This document shows, in pieces, positions 58,413-64,000 of a stretch of DNA of 64,000 nt. Location: the NCBI GenBank assembly GCA_950097015.1, contig CATNEN010000002.1:9345681-9409680 (forward strand), read 5' to 3'. The first letter of the stretch is position 1. Every line of letters begins with the position of its first letter. This stretch comes from Macrostomum hystrix. Lineage: Eukaryota; Platyhelminthes; Macrostomidae. A program made the translations under genes and the position numbers. The notes under the pieces are model-generated. The model saw only the letters and a program-made list of their open reading frames with translations, was not told where the DNA came from and ran no database searches.

Positions 58413-59215
58413 CACTGTGTTGTAGTTTATCGGTACCGTCGGCAGTTCGCCGACGCGGTAGTAGGGTTCGGGTACGGACCACCCAAAGCTTGCCGGGGGA
58501 GGAGGGATGGGAAGCAGCGACCCTCGAGGCGTTCCGAAACTCCGAGGAGAGATGGGATGGGCTTGGAGCGTACAGACACTCGCTAAGCCCGGCACAGAAG
58601 GATGCGCGAAGGCTTTGACTGCGAGCGGGTAGCCACTCGACAGCCCCAGAGAGAGGTGGATGACGGTCTGGAGGCGTACCGACGCTTCGCAGACTCGAGG
58701 GAAGACTCTGGAGGAGAAGGATGATGATGATGAGCTTTTGGCAGCAGCAGAGGTCGGGCAGAGGAACAGGTTTGAGCATGGACAAATAACTCGTTAATGC
58801 TTATCTTACCGAGAGGGATCGAACGCTGCACTCATGGCAATTAGTGTAGCTCAGGCTGCGTAGTTTATTATTGTATGGATTGTTCGCTTCTAACTCAGGG
58901 CAGCGTTCTCACAATAGTACTCGGGCGGCGCGGGGGCTGGCCACGGCAGCGCGTGCTAATAAATAACAGCATGGGGTGAGGCGAGGGCATAGGGCTGGAC
59001 GGGATAGGGCTAAGCCACGCAGGGCTGGGGTGGGAGCAAACACACAAGGCTGAGAGCCGAGAGAGAGAGAAGGAGGCCGGCTAGCCAATCAGAAGTCTCC
59101 TTGGCGAGAGGCCTGATTGGACTAGCGAAGACGGCGCAGGGGGCAGCCAATGGGCGAGCGACAAACAACCATAAAGGAGGGTGCCTAAGCCGGGGCCGGG
59201 CAGAACTGGATTGAG
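58413..59215. other. About 0.8 kb of sequence between two halves of a SINE
   Basis: Lies between the tail (58262-58412) and head (59216-59445) of a reverse type B SINE. Plus-strand reading gives LPGEEGWEAATLEAF and, after stops, DDGLEAYRRFADSREDSG-like segments, suggesting a decayed coding element. I could not identify terminal repeats. Confidence 0.35.
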
Positions 59216-59445
59216 CAGGTGGCCGGGGTGGAAGGTTTAGAGACGCAGGGGTCGGAGCAATGTCATTGTGAGATGCAGCTCACAACAACTGTGCCTTGGA
59301 GGTTGGCCCTCAAGGCCGTAAATTGCACAACAAGCCCCCAAGCCTGCTCTCCGCAGCTGCGCCCCAAATTAAAGTGGCCTCCTCGCGGAATCGAGCTCAG
59401 GGACATTCAGTGCGAGAGTCAACTGCGTTAACCGCTCTGCCACCG
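59216..59445 (-). mobile_element. SINE type B, head part
   Basis: The complement reads ggcagagcggttaacgc (A-box region), then ggaggccactttaatttggg and gcgcagctgcggagag. It matches the 5' half of the elements at 40155 and 43684. Confidence 0.7.
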
Positions 59446-60534
59446 ACCCCCTTAGGGATACGCATGTCTAGCCGGTTAACTAAAAACATTATCTGTGACG
59501 TTACGATTCTACCTTGCTCATGACTGCCCCCCGCTCACCAAACAATAACTGAGCCGTTTCTTTGTCGATTCAAGGTTCACCATATGCGAACGACTATAAC
59601 TATTCTGAATTGTTCTCATAAAGATCAGGTTCTGAATAAAAGCTCAAGGGTACTCAAGGTACTAGAACAGTATACATAATTTTAGACTTTTGCAAAGCTC
59701 AAGCAAGGCAGAGAAAACCATGTTGAATATCTTACTTAAAACAATGCGACAATCAATCTAACTAAGCTGCATGTGAAGCACTAGCTCTCACAACTTGCTC
59801 TTAGGTCCAGAGCGTCGTCAGGAAAGTCGTTTGTACTAAATTATTGAGTTGAAACTGACTTCAGAATTATTATTTTGCCGTTGGCAAATGAGTTTACGAG
59901 CTAACACGATAAAGATGCGTCGTTGCATATTTAAGTTTCAGGCTTCACGCTGATGCGTTACGCTCGTACTATTGTTCAGTACCTGTTTTAATGATTATTC
60001 CCATTACAAGATGAACTTTAATTCAATTTATCTGACAAAGTTTCTAATTGAAATGCATGCTCAAATCGGTATGATAATGTAAGGACCGCACAATTGCAAT
60101 TATTCTTGCTATTTTTCTTTATTAACCAGAAATATTATATTCGAGTCCATTTTATTTGATATAATAGAAATCAATCCAACAGGAATGGATTATCACATTT
60201 CTCTCTCTGGAAAGAATATAGTGTTGATCAACTATTTGGTATTATGCTCATTTGTATTTGTTAACGGGAAAATTTTACCAGATAGCCAATATTCCAATTA
60301 GATATTTCGAGCTGTCTTAGTTGGAACATATGCAGTTTGATTGCTTTGCTCACAGTTGTCTACGAGACGAGGTTCACGCCAAACTGCCTGGGCCAGTTAC
60401 GCTTTGAAGTCGACTCGCAATTCAGACAGAAAGCTCACGAGTTGCTCAGGAGCAGCAGTACCTGCAATACGGAAAAGTTTTTAGTTCTTTCCAAGCCTAT
60501 AAGAATCAGATTGTGAGCTTTCCTGGTTACGAAC
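59446..60534. other. AT-rich region, nothing recognised
   Basis: No coding frame of note, no transposon ends and no RNA gene that I can support. Confidence 0.5.
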
Positions 60535-61516
60535 GCAAACAAGTCGAGAGAAGACTGAAGCAAACAAGTTGAGAAAAGAAGACTGAAGCAAACAAGTTGA
60601 GAAAAGAAGACTGAAGCAAACTAGTTGAGAAAAGAAGACTGAAGCAAACAAGTTGAGAAAGAAGACTGAAGCAAACTAGTTGAGAAAAGAAGACTGAAGC
60701 AAACTAGTTGAGAAAAGAAGACTGAAGCAAACAAGTTGAGAAAAGAAGACTGAAGCAAACTAGTTGAGAAAAGAAGACTGAAGCAAACTAGTTGAAGAAG
60801 AAGACTGAAGCAAACTAGTTGAGAAAAGAAGACTGAAGCAAACTAGTTGAGAAAAGAAGACTGAAGCAAACAAGTTGAGAAAAGAAGACTGAAGCAAACT
60901 AGTTGAGAAAAGAAGACTGAAGCAAACTAGTTGAGAGAAGAAGACTGAAGCAAACAAGTTGAGAAAAGAAGACTGAAGCAAACTAGTTGAGAGAAGAAGA
61001 CTGAAGCAAACTAGTTGAGAAAAGAAGACTGAAGCAAACTAGTTGAGAGAAGAAGACTGAAGCAAACAAGTTGAGAAAAGAAGACTGAAGCAAACTAGTT
61101 GAGAGAAGAAGACTGAAGCAAACTAGTTGAGAAAAGAAGACTGAAGCAAACTAGTTGAGAAAGAACTGAAGCAAACTAGTTGAGAAAAGAAGACTGAAGC
61201 AAACTAGTTGAGAAAAGAAGACTGAAGCAAACAAGTTGAGAAAGAAGACTGAAGCAAACTAGTTGAGAGAAGAAGACTGAAGCAAACTAGTTGAGAGAAG
61301 AAGACTGAAGCAAACAAGTTGAGAGAAGAAGACTGAAGCAAACTAGTTGAGAAAGAAGACTGAAGCAAACTAGTTGAGAAAAGAAGACTGAAGCAAACAA
61401 GTTGAGAAAAAAGACTGAAGCAAACTAGTTGAGAGAAGAAGACTGAAGCAAACAAGTTGAGAAAAGAAGACTGAAGCAAACTAGTTGAGAGAAGAAGACT
61501 GAAGCAAACTAGTTGG
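60535..61516. repeat. 28-bp tandem array, about 35 copies
   Basis: Units of gaagcaaactagttgagaaa plus agaagact, with two main variable sites (acaag or actag; gagaaaag or gagagaag). The strand shown is strongly purine-rich. It directly abuts the GPCR exon's intron at 61517. Confidence 0.96.
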
Positions 61517-61616
61517 TTAGAAGCTACATCATCGAAAAACCTACTCCAACTTGTGCTTTGGCACGCGACCTTCTACAGGCCTGGAAACACCCTCTGAATG
61601 ATTTTACCCGATAAAC

Positions 61617-61870
61617 CTCCCTGTCACTCGCCTTGTGTCCGAACAACATCGCAAGGGTGCCGGAGGCGCCAACCACCTGGCAGGCGATCAGCAGCACGCC
61701 TCGAAGCGGAGCGACGTCGTCTGGCAGACAGAAGCCGAGCGCCAGGCCCACCAGAGCTGCGGCGCTGACGTTGCCGATGCTCGCTGCGGTGAGGCGAGCA
61801 TCGCCCGGGTCCAGGGGGTGCAGATTGCGCGTCTCCCAGGCGAAGAACAGTCCGAACAGCAATTGGATGC
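61617..61870 (-). CDS. GABA-B-like class C receptor, one transmembrane exon (partial)
   Basis: Minus-strand exon with an acceptor before 61870 (ccgcag/gcatcc). It encodes GIQLLFGLFFAWETRNLHPL, then helices around AASIGNVSAAALVGLALGFC and RGVLLIACQVVGASGTLAML. The FLAWETRN-type motif is typical of the sixth and seventh membrane helices of GABA-B receptors. The donor is uncertain (around 61617). No other exon of the gene is visible in the window; upstream exons should lie beyond 61870, further right. Confidence 0.7.
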
Positions 61871-62049
61871 CTGCGGGGCAGAGCCGATTCTATTTACCTG
61901 CTTGTGCCCCCCTAATTGCTGACCATGCTCAATCAGGCATCAACGAGGGACGTATTTCTATGAAGTCTCTGATAAAATCAGTCTAGATCAATATTCTATT
62001 AAAGGACCACTAGGACTAGGTGTTGAAGGAGAGGAGACTACATTTCTAC

Positions 62050-62480
62050 ATGTAAAGATGTCCATTTTCTAGATGTGTTTACCAGTTTTATAAATGTGTT
62101 TAACAGTTTTCTAGATGGGTTTAATAGTTTTCGAATGTTTAATAGTTATGTAAATGTGTATAAGAGTTTTCTAAATGTGTTTTAACAGTTTCTTAAATGT
62201 GTTTAACATTTTTTTCAAAATGTGTTTAACAGTTTTCTAAACGTGTCTAAAAGTTTTTTAAAATGTGTTTATAGTTTAAAAAATGTGTTTAATCGTTTTC
62301 TAAATGTGTTAAATAGTTTTTCTAAATGTGTTTAACAGGTTTGCGTCTAAAAGTTTTTTAAGTTTTTAAACAGTTAATAATGGAGTCTAACAGTTTTCTA
62401 AGGAGTCTAACAGTTTTCTAAGGAGTCTAAAAGTTTTCAAATATGTTGAACAGTTAATAATGGAGTCTAACAGTTTTCTA
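62050..62480. repeat. Degenerate 20-24 bp tandem repeat
   Basis: Many diverged units of aatgtgtttaacagttttct with length variation, in the presumed GPCR intron. Confidence 0.8.
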
Positions 62481-62659
62481 AATGTATCTACAGTGCCACA
62501 TGTAACAGGAAATATTTGTTGCCTGCTTGGCTAAGTAAAATCGTTTCTCTGCTATATTGGGGCAATGGTTTGCTGTCAAAGAAAGAGGGGAAATATTTCG
62601 TGCTGGGGGTTTGGATGCCTGCAAGTAGCCTCCATTCTGGTATTATGGGGTTCTCTTCT

Positions 62660-62990
62660 GTTTGGGGGAAATTGGTTCTCTGCTGCTGACGGAACATCGG
62701 TTCTTTGCTGCTGACGGAACATCGGTTCTTTGCTGCTGACGGAACATCGGTTCTTTGCTGCTGACGGAACATCGGTTTCTCTGCTGCTGACGGAACATCG
62801 GTTCTTTGCTGCTGACGGAACATCGGTTCTTTGCTGCTGACGGAACATCTGTTCTCTGCTGCTGACGGAACATCGGTTCTTTGCTGCTGACGGAACATCG
62901 GTTCTCTGCTGCTGACGGAACATCGGTTCTCTGCTGCTGCCGGAACATCATCGGTTCTCTGCTGCTGACGGAACATCGGTTCTCTGCTGC
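62660..62990. repeat. 25-bp tandem repeat
   Basis: About thirteen units of ggttctttgctgctgacgga plus acatc. The core ttctctgctgctg is shared with the next array. Confidence 0.93.
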
Positions 62991-63600
62991 TGGGGGCAAT
63001 TAGTTCTCTGCTGCTGGGGGGGGGAATTAGTTCTCTGCTGCTGGGGGGGGAATTAGTTCTTTGCTGTTGGGGGGGATTAGTTCTCTGCTGCTGGGGGGAA
63101 TTAGTTCTCTGCTGCTGGGGGGAATTAGTTCTCTGCTGCTGGGGGGGGGAATTAGTTCTCTGCTGCTGGGGGGAAATTAGTTCTCTGCTGCTGGGGGGAA
63201 TTAGTTCTCTGCTGCTGGGGGGGGATTAGTTCTCTGCTGCTGGGGGGGGGAATTAGTTCTCTGCTGCTGGGGGGGGAATTAGTTCTCTGCTGCTGGGGGG
63301 AATTAGTTCTTTGCTGCTGGGGGGGATTAGTTCTCTGCTGCTGGGGGGGAATTAGTTCTCTGCTGCTGGGGGGAAATTAGTTCTCTGCTGCTGGGGGGAA
63401 ATTAGTTCTCTGCTGCTGGGGGGGGGATTAGTTCTCTGCTGCTGGGGGGAATTAGTTCTTTGCTGCTGGGGGGGATTAGTTCTCTGCTGCTGGGGGGGAA
63501 TTAGTTCTCTGCTGCTGGGGGGGAATTAGTTCTCTGCTGCTGGGGGGAATTAGTTCTCTGCTGCTGGGGGGAATTAGTTCTCTGCTGCTGGGGGAACATT
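62991..63600. repeat. G-run tandem repeat, about 23 bp
   Basis: About 26 units of ttagttctctgctgctgggg plus gga, each with a run of five to nine G. It follows the 25-bp array without a break and shares its gttctctgctgctg core. Confidence 0.95.
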
Positions 63601-63747
63601 GGTTTTTTACTGCTGAGGATAGTAATCACATGTACCTTAGTAGCATTAAGCTGGGTTGTATGAAACGTAAGTTACTTGTGTAATTTTTGCCCCAATGGGG
63701 CTCTTGGTGTACAGACCGGATGTCTCAAAATGTATTCAAGCTCAGAC

Positions 63748-64000
63748 CAGGGGCGTAGCCAGGATTTCTTATTGGGGGGGGCCGCTTCCCAGGGCGCCAT
63801 ATTTTAATTTTAGGAGCGCAATTTTACCCATCTCTGAGCAAGAAAGAACTCTTATCAAATGCCAATGTGCATATTTCATTGACCAATATCTTCACTTTTG
63901 GGCAACGAACACTGTTAAATGAAATTGCAAAATACATGTTCGATCGTAGTCACCATTTTTTATTACTGCACTTTACGGAATTTTCAAAAGTATAAAAGCA
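63748..64000 (+). mobile_element. Possible left end of a DNA transposon
   Basis: caggggcgtagccaggattt followed by a G run resembles the terminal sequence of DNA transposons common in animal genomes. The other end is outside the window, so no target duplication can be checked. Confidence 0.35.

Noticed and set aside
60535-61516. CRISPR array (28-bp units)
   Set aside because: There are no spacers between units; it is a plain minisatellite.
62488-62999. Frames reading MFRQQQRTDVPSAA repeats
   Set aside because: Antisense reading of the 25-bp array; open only because of unit composition.

Overview
This window is animal nuclear DNA. It has multi-exon genes with GT-AG introns, metazoan gene families, tRNA-derived SINEs, a DNA transposon with 8-bp target duplications, and unusually many minisatellites. 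The families present are a formin, a MAX-1/PLEKHH PH-MyTH4-FERM protein, core-1 galactosyltransferase, an ionotropic glutamate receptor, fibrinogen-domain and LamG-like secreted proteins, an F-box/LRR protein and a GABA-B-like receptor exon. The standard genetic code fits. Mixed GC and the SINE types suggest a marine invertebrate, possibly a flatworm such as Macrostomum, but that is a low-confidence guess. Single-base frame breaks in otherwise conserved exons occur throughout, which fits incompletely polished long-read sequence.

The left half is one giant inverted repeat. Positions 1-17240 are the near-identical reverse complement of about 17264-34405, around a 23-bp spacer. Each arm carries the same two genes in the same order: MAX-1/PLEKHH-like (minus 9353-13815; plus 20696-25099) and the N-terminal half of a formin (minus 1-3432; plus 30959-34405). 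Differences between arms are mostly one-base indels that break the frame at different places, and minisatellite copy order is preserved. A read-through of both strands of one molecule during sequencing explains this best; a real, very young palindrome is the alternative.

From 34405 on the sequence is single copy. The formin continues through FH1, FH2 and a DAD-like tail to 37664. A C1GALT1-like glycosyltransferase (39009 to about 44768) follows, with an antisense fibrinogen-domain gene (40781-42435) nested in its large intron. Next is a truncated ionotropic glutamate receptor (45042-47067) lacking the amino-terminal domain, M1 and pore loop and carrying an in-frame TAA. An F-box/LRR gene (49308-54144) hosts in its second intron a 2714-bp hAT-like transposon with perfect 8-bp target duplications. 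Instead of a transposase, this transposon carries a BEN-domain gene on the opposite strand. An antisense secreted LamG-like gene (56329-57548) and one antisense class C GPCR exon (61617-61870) complete the gene set.

The most interesting signals are the BEN-carrying hAT element, the giant palindrome and its probable technical origin, and the formin introns. Four of those introns are filled by different tandem arrays that share the core ATCCCAGAT.
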